In this document: in pieces, positions 8,045-14,836 of the stretch
Numbering within the stretch: the stretch's first letter is position 1
How the letters are laid out: each line of letters begins with the position of its first letter
NCBI GenBank assembly: GCA_905612335.1
Contig: CAJQRT010000015.1
Coordinates: forward strand, 1-26,352
DNA: 26,352 nt
Direction of reading: 5' to 3'
From: an uncultured Candidatus Pelagibacter sp.
GTDB taxonomy: Bacteria > Pseudomonadota > Alphaproteobacteria > Pelagibacterales > Pelagibacteraceae
Made by a program: the position numbers and the translations under genes
The notes under the pieces: model-generated
Database searches by the model: none
Told to the model about the DNA's origin: nothing
What the model saw: the letters and a program-made list of their open reading frames with translations, nothing else

Positions 8045-8806
8045 TTATGAATTAATCATAATTACAGAAATATTTCTACCATAATCATTCTCATTGCGAC
8101 TAATAGATCTTCGTGCACTAAAAAAACTATTTTTAGGATTAAATGTATCCTTATTGATTATATCAATTTTCTTTATATTTAAGGCTTTTAATTGAGAATG
8201 GATGTATTTCTTTAAATTAAAGAAATCTTTATTTTTAATTTTTTTTAAAAATTTTTTATTCTTTCCATCTTTTTTAATGAGTTTTTTAATAAAATCTTTT
8301 TTTACCTCATAATTTTTTACTGAAATACATGGCCCAATAACAGCAGTAATATTTTTAGGAGCACAGCCTTTTTTTATCATAAAATTTAAGGTTCTTTTAA
8401 TTACCCCCTTGAAAGTACCTTTCCAGCCAGCATGGATCGCTGCAATCATCTTTTCTTTCTCATCATAAATTAGTATTGGAGCACAATCGGCAGTCAATAT
8501 AGCTATAGGAAATTCCTTTTTATTTGTGATTAGCGCATCTCCCTTAAAATTATAATTTTTAAGTTTTAGATTTTTATCTACAAAATGAAATTTATTACTG
8601 TGAATTTGTTCAAGTAAGATAATTTTTTTGAGTTTAGTTTTAATTTTCTTTTGAACGATTTGAAGATTTTTTAAAACAGTCTTTTTATTATCTGAAGATC
8701 CAGGACCACAATTTAAACTCTTAAAAATACCCAGAGATTTTCCACCCTTTTTATTAAAGAAAGCGTGCTGTAAGTTTTTAAATTTGCTGAGTTTCTTTGA
8801 CTTAAT
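8045..8806 (-). CDS. pgeF: Purine nucleoside phosphorylase-type PgeF/YfiH (LACC1 family), non-canonical start
   Basis: Reading the frame back from the stop gives a continuous, family-like protein up to base 8845, but no ATG, GTG or TTG occurs before a TTG at 8497 that lies inside the conserved LTADCAPI block. The homologous part begins at HAFFNKKGGKSLGIFKSLN, so I place the start at the ATT ending at 8806 (253 residues) or the adjacent CTG (8807-8809), right after the midA stop; GGGG lies 7-10 bases upstream. Zinc ligands would be H69 (LLEQIHSN), C108 (TADCAPI) and H125 (AAIHAGWKG); the C-terminal FFSARRS and GRN motifs are present. The family cleaves purine nucleosides by phosphorolysis, with adenosine deaminase activity in some members, and has been linked to peptidoglycan editing. 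Family assignment is firm; the exact start is inferred. Confidence 0.88.
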   Translation of the reverse strand: MKSKKLSKFKNLQHAFFNKKGGKSLGIFKSLNCGPGSSDNKKTVLKNLQIVQKKIKTKLKKIILLEQIHSNKFHFVDKNLKLKNYNFKGDALITNKKEFPIAILTADCAPILIYDEKEKMIAAIHAGWKGTFKGVIKRTLNFMIKKGCAPKNITAVIGPCISVKNYEVKKDFIKKLIKKDGKNKKFLKKIKNKDFFNLKKYIHSQLKALNIKKIDIINKDTFNPKNSFFSARRSISRNENDYGRNISVIMINS

Positions 8807-8810
8807 CAGT

Positions 8811-9854
8811 TTAAAACCCCAATTTAAATTTATTTTTATCTGTTGTTATTAGCATTACTTTAAACAATTCACCCATTTGATTTTTATCTATAAGCCTTTT
8901 TATTCTAAAATAAATATCAGCTTTTTCACTAAATAACATTTTCTTGGACAGTATTTCTGCTCTTTCAAGAATACCAAGTTTTGTTAAAAACTCTCCTTGG
9001 GTAGTATTCATTGTGGTAAGTGAGCTTAATTCTTTAACTATACTATTTATCAAATTGAAACTTAAATTATAAGTAATATCAGAATCACCAAACCTCTCTA
9101 GCACATCACAATATTTATGTTTCGATACAGCTTGTAGGGTATTTTTCATTTTTTTATCAATATACGCATAATCTATTATTAACATTCCACCATTATTATG
9201 CTTAATCTTATTGTTAATACTTTTTAAGTATTCAGTTGATTGTGGTGAATACTCAATAAAGTTTTGCTGTTTCGCAATCTTAAATTTGATTTTATTTTCA
9301 AATTTTTCCATATCAAAAGGAACATCAAAATATTCAAATTTTTTATTGAAGAATTTGACATGCCTTTCAAACCATTTTCTTTCTTTTTTTATGAATTGTT
9401 TAATAGGCAAGGCGTCAAAAAATTCATTTGCTAAAAAGATACATGGTAAATTATCTAATTCGCTTAAATTATTTAACCATTGAATATTTTCTTTATTGAT
9501 ATTAGCTTTTTGTTTTTTCTTGAGTAATTTGCTTCTTTCTAAAATCTTAATACGACAAGAATTTTTAAATATTGGAAACTTATCAAAGGTATTGACTAAA
9601 ACTTTCATCATTTCACCATTACCAGCACCCAATTCCACTAAATTAAATTCTTTAGGACAGCCAAGATTTTGCCAAAATGAAACTACCCAAATTGCAATCA
9701 TTTCAGAAAATAATACTGATATGTTTGGTGAGGTTATAAAATCACCCTTTTTGCCAAAGGGATTTTTTTTCATGTAGTAACCAGATGTTTTGTTGTAAAG
9801 AGATTCCTCTATAAATTTATCTAGAGTAAACGAGTCATTATTCTTAATTTTCAT
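8811..9854 (-). CDS. midA: MidA/NDUFAF7-family SAM-dependent methyltransferase
   Basis: 347 residues. The N terminus has the family signature: LDKFIEESLYNKTSGYY (11-27) and KKGDFITSPNIS (35-46). The SAM-binding motif I is NLVELGAGNGEMMKVL (71-86), and NEFFDALPIKQF (143-154) is the characteristic later block. The mitochondrial member NDUFAF7 dimethylates an arginine of the NDUFS2 subunit during complex I assembly; a similar role here is inferred from family. Its ATG overlaps the lgt stop (ATGA), and pgeF begins at or just beyond its own stop, so translational coupling through lgt-midA-pgeF is likely. Lysine-rich but otherwise ordinary. Confidence 0.92.
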   Translation of the reverse strand: MKIKNNDSFTLDKFIEESLYNKTSGYYMKKNPFGKKGDFITSPNISVLFSEMIAIWVVSFWQNLGCPKEFNLVELGAGNGEMMKVLVNTFDKFPIFKNSCRIKILERSKLLKKKQKANINKENIQWLNNLSELDNLPCIFLANEFFDALPIKQFIKKERKWFERHVKFFNKKFEYFDVPFDMEKFENKIKFKIAKQQNFIEYSPQSTEYLKSINNKIKHNNGGMLIIDYAYIDKKMKNTLQAVSKHKYCDVLERFGDSDITYNLSFNLINSIVKELSSLTTMNTTQGEFLTKLGILERAEILSKKMLFSEKADIYFRIKRLIDKNQMGELFKVMLITTDKNKFKLGF

Positions 9855-10615
9855 TTTTTTAAGGATAAAAGATAAGCCCCAGTCATGAAAAAAATAATAC
9901 TTATCACTTGGCCTAGTGTTAGATTTAAAAGCAAGTAACCGATCTGGGGATCTGGGGATCTAAAGTATTCTATAAAAAACCTAAATAGTGAATAAAAGAT
10001 TAGGAATAAAGCAGAGATTTTTCCAGGTACTTTTAAATAATCTTTTTTAAAAAAATACCCAAGTACAAAGAAAAGAATTATTCCTTCAAAAAAAGCCTCA
10101 TATAATTGAGAGGGGTGTCTTTTGATATTATCTATTAGAACAAATTGAATTGACCAAGGAAGGTCTGTGGCTCTTCCATAAAGCTCTGAGTTTATGAAAT
10201 TGGCAATTCTACCGAAAAAAATTCCAATTGGAGCAGATAGGGCAACTAAGTCTAAAAATATGAAGGAATTTGTATTGTGTTTTTTTGAGAACAATATTGA
10301 TGCAATTATAATTCCAATTAAAGCACCATGAAATGACATTCCTCCATTCCAAACCATCAATATTTCAATAGGGTTATCTAAATAATATTTTAGATTATAA
10401 AATAAAGTATATCCAAGCCGACCCCCCAAAATCATACCTATAATGAGATAGGTTATAAAGTCATCAAATAGCTGAAGAATATGAGAGTCTTTAATTAATT
10501 TTTTTTTACAATACAGCCAACCAAGTGCAATACCGATAATATAAGCTAGGGAATACCATCTGATTTCTAATGAAAATATTTGAAACGCAACTGGGTCAAA
10601 ATTATTAATAAACAT
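9851..10615 (-). CDS. lgt: Prolipoprotein diacylglyceryl transferase
   Basis: 254 residues with about seven hydrophobic segments. Family motifs: IRWYSLAYIIG (18-28), GGRLGYTLFY (64-73), WNGGMSFHGALIG (89-101, conserved H96), FGRIANFINSELYGR (134-148, with the essential Arg R136 of the Lgt signature), RHPSQLYEA (166-174) and RFFIEYFRSPD (212-222). The signature reads GRIANFIN where GRxGNFIN is common, a conservative change. Lgt transfers diacylglycerol from phosphatidylglycerol to the lipobox cysteine of prolipoproteins in the inner membrane. It is the first gene of the long minus-strand run and diverges from ubiK across 46 bases. Confidence 0.97.
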   Translation of the reverse strand: MFINNFDPVAFQIFSLEIRWYSLAYIIGIALGWLYCKKKLIKDSHILQLFDDFITYLIIGMILGGRLGYTLFYNLKYYLDNPIEILMVWNGGMSFHGALIGIIIASILFSKKHNTNSFIFLDLVALSAPIGIFFGRIANFINSELYGRATDLPWSIQFVLIDNIKRHPSQLYEAFFEGIILFFVLGYFFKKDYLKVPGKISALFLIFYSLFRFFIEYFRSPDPQIGYLLLNLTLGQVISIIFFMTGAYLLSLKK

Positions 10616-10661
10616 TTTTAAAAAACTACGTATAAAGTATATTAATTTTATAAACGAATAT

Positions 10662-10916
10662 ATGACAAAATCAAAATTTGTAATTGATAAATTAACAAAG
10701 CTATTTGAGCAAGGGCTAATTTCTTATAAAGATTTAAGCTCTGAAATCATAAATGTTTTAAGATCTAAAAGAGATGAAATTATTTTTAAAATGAAATTAA
10801 CTAGCAAAGAAGAAACAGATATATTAATTAAAAGAGTTGAAAATCTAGAAAAAAAAATTAACAAAATAGAAAAAAAAAGTCCAAATAAAAAATCTACAAA
10901 GGTAAAAAAATTTTAA
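10662..10916 (+). CDS. ubiK: UbiK/YqiC-family ubiquinone biosynthesis accessory factor (BMFP domain)
   Basis: 84 residues. The sequence has the small BMFP/YqiC pattern: an amphipathic N-terminal region (residues ~1-45) followed by a C-terminal coiled coil (KEETDILIKRVENLEKKINKIEK) and a lysine-rich tail. In E. coli UbiK forms trimers and assists aerobic ubiquinone biosynthesis; older work describes the family as membrane-fusogenic. The position divergent from lgt fits a common alphaproteobacterial arrangement as I recall it. The last 23 bases overlap the 3' end of the convergent kinase gene. Short and coiled-coil rich, so the family call is good but not certain. Confidence 0.75.
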   Translation: MTKSKFVIDKLTKLFEQGLISYKDLSSEIINVLRSKRDEIIFKMKLTSKEETDILIKRVENLEKKINKIEKKSPNKKSTKVKKF

Positions 10917-12213
10917 CTCTAAGACCATTTAAAGGAGATTTTTCTAATAAAATATTTCCTCCATGGGATTTGATTATGTCTGATGTAATTGATAATCCAA
11001 GACCAACACTAGATTTAGAATTTCCTCTGCTTTTATCCACTTTATAAAATGGTTTGAAAACATTCTCCAATTCTTCTTTAGGAATGCCAATTCCATCATC
11101 ATCAATAGTGATTATTATGTTGCTGTCCTTTTTGGATAGATGAAAATTTATATTTTCAGCATATTTAATTGAATTATCAATTAAATTATTTAAGGATCTT
11201 TGTATTAAATTTTTTCTTCCATTCATATAAACTCTTGGAATTATTTCTTTAGTTATTTTATCATTATTATATTTATTTATTGTAGTTTCGATTAATTCAG
11301 AAATATCAAAGGTTTCATTTTTTTCTAAATAAGATGAGCTTGTAAACTGTAGATATTCATTAAGCATTTTTTCCATTTCATTTATATCTAAAGACATTTT
11401 TTTTGATAAACCTTTATCTTTCACAAAAGATAGCTGGAGCTTTAGTCTTGTTAAAGGTGTTCTTAAATCGTGGCTTATGCCAGATAGCATTTCAGACCTT
11501 TGATTCAGATGTCTCATTATTCTTTTTCTCATTTTATCGAATTCCAAACCTGCTTGTCTGATTTCTAAGGCTCCTGATGGTCTATATTCATCAATATTTT
11601 CTCCTCTACCAAATCTTTCTGCAGCTTTTGCAAGATTAGTAATCGGTCTTGTTTGATTTTTTAAAAATAGTATAGCTATAGTTATCATTAGTAGAGCTGG
11701 TAGGGTGATCCATAAAGCAAATATTCTAGCAGATGAGCTTGCCACTCTATCTTTAGGGATAAAAAATTCAAAGTAACCATCGTTATGTTTAATATTTATA
11801 TGAATAAGTTCTTTATAACTCGTCGTATCAAACCAGTAATTCTGAGCACCCATATTAGATTTTAATTCTCTTCTTAAGGTTCGGTCTATTGGACTATACC
11901 ATCTTTCTTTTTGAGGTTTTTTAAATAAATCATCTTTTTTAAAATCAACATTAAGATCTAAATAAATTGAGAATAAGCCTGATAGGTTGTTATTATTATA
12001 TTTTCCGTTATCGTAAGCTACTATCAATGTTTTCATCTCACCAATTAATGCTCTAGTCATTCCTTTATTTGTTTTAATCCAAAGACTATCAAAAAAAACA
12101 ATTGTTATGACTACTTGAAGAACAATTATTGGTACTGCTACGATTAATAAAGCTCTATAAAATAATCTTTTTGGTAGTAAATTTTTTACAAAATTATTCA
12201 ATCCATAAAACAT
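10894..12213 (-). CDS. envZ: EnvZ-type sensor histidine kinase
   Basis: 439 residues from the ATG at 12213, chosen because AGAGG lies 8 bases upstream; an in-frame GTG three codons earlier is possible. Order: TM1 (~17-41), a periplasmic sensor of ~120 residues without a recognised motif, TM2 (~166-185), HAMP (~188-240), DHp domain with the H-box SGISHDLRTPLTRL (phosphorylated H248), and an ATPase domain with N-box NNLIDNSIKY, G1 DDDGIGIP, F-box FKPFYKVDKSRG and G2 SVGLGLSI. All catalytic residues are present. It overlaps the response regulator by 20 bases and is presumably its cognate kinase. The EnvZ label reflects the SHDLRTPLTR box and domain order; the stimulus is unknown. Confidence 0.9.
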   Translation of the reverse strand: MFYGLNNFVKNLLPKRLFYRALLIVAVPIIVLQVVITIVFFDSLWIKTNKGMTRALIGEMKTLIVAYDNGKYNNNNLSGLFSIYLDLNVDFKKDDLFKKPQKERWYSPIDRTLRRELKSNMGAQNYWFDTTSYKELIHINIKHNDGYFEFFIPKDRVASSSARIFALWITLPALLMITIAILFLKNQTRPITNLAKAAERFGRGENIDEYRPSGALEIRQAGLEFDKMRKRIMRHLNQRSEMLSGISHDLRTPLTRLKLQLSFVKDKGLSKKMSLDINEMEKMLNEYLQFTSSSYLEKNETFDISELIETTINKYNNDKITKEIIPRVYMNGRKNLIQRSLNNLIDNSIKYAENINFHLSKKDSNIIITIDDDGIGIPKEELENVFKPFYKVDKSRGNSKSSVGLGLSITSDIIKSHGGNILLEKSPLNGLRVKIFLPL

Positions 12214-12871
12214 AACCAGCACCTCTTAAAGTTTGTAAGTATTTTGGATTTTTTGGGTCTATTTCTATTTTTTTTCTAAGTCTTGTAATTATTACATCTA
12301 TTGATCTTTCTTTATCAAGATCGGTTAGTTTACCAATATCCTCTCTTGAAAAAGTTTTGCCAGGATTGTTAATCATTTTTTCTAATATAATTTTTTCAGT
12401 ACTATTTATTTTATACTCAATATCATTTTTAATAATTAAAAGTTTATTAAGATCAATTTTAATATTATCAAAGGTTATAATTCTTTTTTCATCATTTCTT
12501 TTTGTTTTATTTAAAATATTTTTTATTCTTAAAGTAAGTTCTTTTGGCTCAAAAGGTTTTGGTAAATAATCATCGGCACCTATCTCTAAGCCTTCAACTC
12601 TATTTTCAGTTTCTCCTTTGGCTGTTAATAAAATTATAGGTGTATCAATCTTAGATTTATTTTGTTTGATAAAATCAAGGCCACTTTTGCCTGTCATCAT
12701 CACATCCAAGACAATTAAATCAAATTTAATTATTGAAATTTTTTCTTCAGCATTTTCTGCACTATCTGACGTAGTAACCAAAAAGTTATTTTCATTTAAA
12801 TACTGTTTAATTAGAGATCTAATTCCTTCATCATCATCTACAACTAAAATGTGGGCTACAAAATCATTCAT
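12194..12871 (-). CDS. ompR: OmpR-family response regulator
   Basis: 225 residues. The receiver domain (5-120) has acidic residues D12/D13, the phosphoacceptor D56 (LIVLDVMM), T83 and K105 (LPKPF). The C-terminal winged helix (~130-225) shows the RSIDVIITRLRKKIE recognition segment and ends with LRGAGYVLWIE, typical of the OmpR/PhoB subfamily. It would be phosphorylated by the overlapping downstream kinase and bind DNA as a dimer. The start overlaps the end of the MarR gene by 8 bases, so marR, this gene and the kinase form a tight operon. Which genes it controls cannot be seen; OmpR is the nearest label by architecture and partner. Confidence 0.93.
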   Translation of the reverse strand: MNDFVAHILVVDDDEGIRSLIKQYLNENNFLVTTSDSAENAEEKISIIKFDLIVLDVMMTGKSGLDFIKQNKSKIDTPIILLTAKGETENRVEGLEIGADDYLPKPFEPKELTLRIKNILNKTKRNDEKRIITFDNIKIDLNKLLIIKNDIEYKINSTEKIILEKMINNPGKTFSREDIGKLTDLDKERSIDVIITRLRKKIEIDPKNPKYLQTLRGAGYVLWIE

Positions 12872-13301
12872 TAATTATTTTCTTTAAAACATTGTCAAAG
12901 TTTAGGACTTGGTCTGAACTTGAATTTAAAAGAGCGTTATAAATTCTTTTTTTTTGTGTCAAAAATATTTCATCAAAAATTTTTTCTCCTTTTTCATTTA
13001 AGAAAATGTGTTTTACTCTTGTGTCTTGTTGATCTTTTTCAAAAAAAATAACATCAAGTTTAATCAAATCTTTTAAAACTCTATTTAAACTCTGCTTAGT
13101 AACCTTTAGCTTTTTTAATAGATTAGAAATTGTAATCCCCTTATATACTGATAATAGGTGTAAAACTTTGTGGTGAGCTATACCTATAGAGTATTTATCC
13201 AATGTTTTCTTGGCATCTGAAAAAGATTCACGGTAACTCGTAAATAACTTTTCAATCAACTGCTTTAACTGACTGTCTTTTAAATATAAAAGTTCTTTCA
13301 T
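12864..13301 (-). CDS. MarR-family transcriptional regulator
   Basis: 145 residues, the usual MarR size. A winged helix-turn-helix spans ~45-110: ISNLLKKLKVTKQSLNRVLKDL is the HTH, followed by a wing with DQQDTRVKHIFLNEKGEKIF, the D-x-R-x-k-x-x-x-L-T/N-x-x-G pattern of the family. Flanking helices would form the dimer interface. It is the first gene of an operon with an OmpR-type regulator and an EnvZ-type kinase. It diverges from ilvE over 70 bases that hold a 6-4-6 palindrome, a possible operator. No cysteine pair or obvious ligand-sensing residues stand out; the ligand is unknown. Confidence 0.9.
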   Translation of the reverse strand: MKELLYLKDSQLKQLIEKLFTSYRESFSDAKKTLDKYSIGIAHHKVLHLLSVYKGITISNLLKKLKVTKQSLNRVLKDLIKLDVIFFEKDQQDTRVKHIFLNEKGEKIFDEIFLTQKKRIYNALLNSSSDQVLNFDNVLKKIINE

Positions 13302-13311
13302 TATGGGTAAG

Positions 13312-13327
13312 TTATATTGACATATAA
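13312..13327. promoter_or_regulatory. Inverted repeat, possible MarR operator
   Basis: TTATAT-TGAC-ATATAA is a perfect 6-4-6 inverted repeat 10 bases upstream of the marR ATG in the marR-ilvE divergent gap. It overlaps the TTGACA box proposed for ilvE. MarR proteins usually bind 16-20 bp palindromes in such gaps and repress their own gene. The arms are all A/T, so a chance repeat is quite possible. Confidence 0.3.
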
Positions 13328-13343
13328 TAGATACAAAGATAAT
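13317..13343 (+). promoter_or_regulatory. Candidate sigma-70 promoter of ilvE
   Basis: A perfect -35 consensus TTGACA (13317-13322) is followed after 15 bases by GATAAT (13338-13343), five of six matches to the -10 consensus. The spacer is short; TAATTT at 13340-13345 gives a 17-base spacer but a poorer match. Transcription would start near 13350, about 20 bases before the ilvE ATG. Confidence 0.45.
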
Positions 13344-13371
13344 TTTAGAGAAAATTTAAATTATTTCATAC

Positions 13372-14244
13372 ATGATACCCTACGATAAAAGATCTGGTAA
13401 AATCTGGTATAATAACGAGCTCGTTGATTGGGCTGATGCAAAAATTCATATTTTAAATCATGGATTACATTATGCTAGCTGCGTATTTGAAGGAGAAAGA
13501 GTTTATGACGGATCAATATTCAAATTAGAAGAGCACACTAAAAGACTTTTTTATTCAGCTAAAAGAATGGGAATTACAATGCCATATTCAGAAACAGAAA
13601 TAAATGATGCGTGTAATAAAATTATTTCAGTTCAAAATATAAAAGATGGCTATGTAAGACCAATGGCCTGGAGAGGTAGTGAAATGATGGCAATCTCTGC
13701 ACAACAAACAAAAATTCATGTTGCTGTAGCAACTTGGGATTGGGGTTCTTATTTTGATCCAAAATTAAAAGTTAATGGGATTAAATTAAATATTTCAAAC
13801 TGGAGAAAGCCACCACCAAATACAATACCGTGGGATACAAAAGCATCTGGCTTATATATGATCAACACTCTGTCAAAACATGAAGCAGAACAGCAAGGTT
13901 ATACTGATTCTTTAATGCTGGATCATGAAGAAAATGTTGCAGAAGCAACTGGAGCAAATATTTTTTTTAAAGATAAAAATGGAGAAATACACACTCCAAT
14001 TCCAGATTGTTTTTTAGACGGAATAACAAGAAGAACTGTTATTGAGATTGCAAAATCCAAAGGAATTAAAATTAATGAGAGAAAAATTAAACCAGAAGAA
14101 CTAAAAGATTTTGTTGGTTGTTTTTTAACGGGGTCAGCTGCAGAAGTAACACCAGTATCATGTATTGCAGATAATCAATTTAAAGTTTGTGAAACTATAA
14201 TTGATTTGAATGAAAGTTATCAAGCTTTAGTTAGAAAAAAATAG
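13372..14244 (+). CDS. ilvE: Branched-chain amino acid aminotransferase
   Basis: 290 residues, class IV PLP-dependent aminotransferase. Visible motifs: HGLHYASCVFEGERVYDG (30-47), YVRPMAWRG (94-102), PWDTKASG with the PLP lysine K157, LDHEENVAEATGANIFF (183-199, where E191 is the conserved PLP-ring glutamate), DGITR (216-220) and TGSAAEVTPV (253-262). It interconverts leucine, isoleucine and valine with their 2-oxo acids, using glutamate/2-oxoglutarate. D-amino-acid aminotransferase and 4-amino-4-deoxychorismate lyase share the fold, but YVRP and TGSAAEVTPV favour IlvE. Stand-alone plus-strand gene, divergent from marR and convergent with pgsA (5-base gap). Confidence 0.95.
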   Translation: MIPYDKRSGKIWYNNELVDWADAKIHILNHGLHYASCVFEGERVYDGSIFKLEEHTKRLFYSAKRMGITMPYSETEINDACNKIISVQNIKDGYVRPMAWRGSEMMAISAQQTKIHVAVATWDWGSYFDPKLKVNGIKLNISNWRKPPPNTIPWDTKASGLYMINTLSKHEAEQQGYTDSLMLDHEENVAEATGANIFFKDKNGEIHTPIPDCFLDGITRRTVIEIAKSKGIKINERKIKPEELKDFVGCFLTGSAAEVTPVSCIADNQFKVCETIIDLNESYQALVRKK

Positions 14245-14249
14245 ATTAT

Positions 14250-14834
14250 CTACTTCTTATTATCCTCAGACATTGCATGGTCAATGCCTTTCCTTAAATA
14301 CTCATAACCAGTATACAGAGTTAAAAATGCAGAAAGCCAAAGCAGGATTATGCCAATAGTTTGAGCATTATAATCTTGAAAATTTAAAATTTTATTACCA
14401 GTTTCACCCGTCAGTAAAAGAGCTATGGCAACCATTTGTAAAAAAGTTTTTAATTTTGCTAAATTAGTTACTGGTAATTTAATTTGCCCTCTAGCTAAAA
14501 ACTCTCTTAAGCCTGAAATTAGTATTTCTCTTGTAAGTATTATAATTGCAGCAATAACCGCATAATGTTTAATTGTTCCACTCATAACGAGCAATATAAG
14601 TGCAGTAGCAACAATAATTTTATCTGCTATGGGATCAAGTAATTCACCTAACTTAGACTCTTCACCCATCATTCTTGCCAACATTCCATCCAAAAAATCA
14701 GTAAATGAAGCAATTACAAACAATACGCATGCAGTTAAGTCACCATAAAAGCCTGGCAAATAAAATGCCAGAACAAAAAAGGGTACAATTATTATCCTAC
14801 CAATTGTTAAAATATTTGGAATTTTTTTAAGCAT
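14250..14834 (-). CDS. pgsA: CDP-diacylglycerol-glycerol-3-phosphate 3-phosphatidyltransferase
   Basis: 194 residues with several hydrophobic segments. The CDP-alcohol phosphotransferase signature is complete: D46, D49-G50, A53-R54, G63, D67 and D71 (DFLDGMLARMM...KLGELLDPIADK). N-terminal PNILTIGRI is typical of PgsA. The enzyme makes phosphatidylglycerophosphate, precursor of phosphatidylglycerol, the lipid donor used by Lgt elsewhere in this window. It follows uvrC after 2 bases; uvrC-pgsA adjacency is common in proteobacteria. Last gene of the uvrB-to-pgsA run. Confidence 0.95.
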   Translation of the reverse strand: MLKKIPNILTIGRIIIVPFFVLAFYLPGFYGDLTACVLFVIASFTDFLDGMLARMMGEESKLGELLDPIADKIIVATALILLVMSGTIKHYAVIAAIIILTREILISGLREFLARGQIKLPVTNLAKLKTFLQMVAIALLLTGETGNKILNFQDYNAQTIGIILLWLSAFLTLYTGYEYLRKGIDHAMSEDNKK

Positions 14835-14836
14835 AA

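Noticed and set aside
8045..8497. A 150-residue pgeF starting at the TTG at 8497
   Set aside because: That TTG encodes a leucine in the conserved LTADCAPI block; clearly homologous sequence continues for ~100 residues upstream in the same frame.
8498..8810. A ~310-base gap without a gene between midA and pgeF
   Set aside because: It is the N-terminal half of pgeF, hidden only because no standard start codon exists.
9211..9777. Two plus-strand open frames opposite midA
   Set aside because: Antisense to a motif-complete methyltransferase gene; no start signal or family resemblance.
12214..12222. GTG start for the sensor kinase three codons upstream
   Set aside because: The ATG at 12213 has AGAGG at good spacing, and the GTG overlaps that ribosome site.
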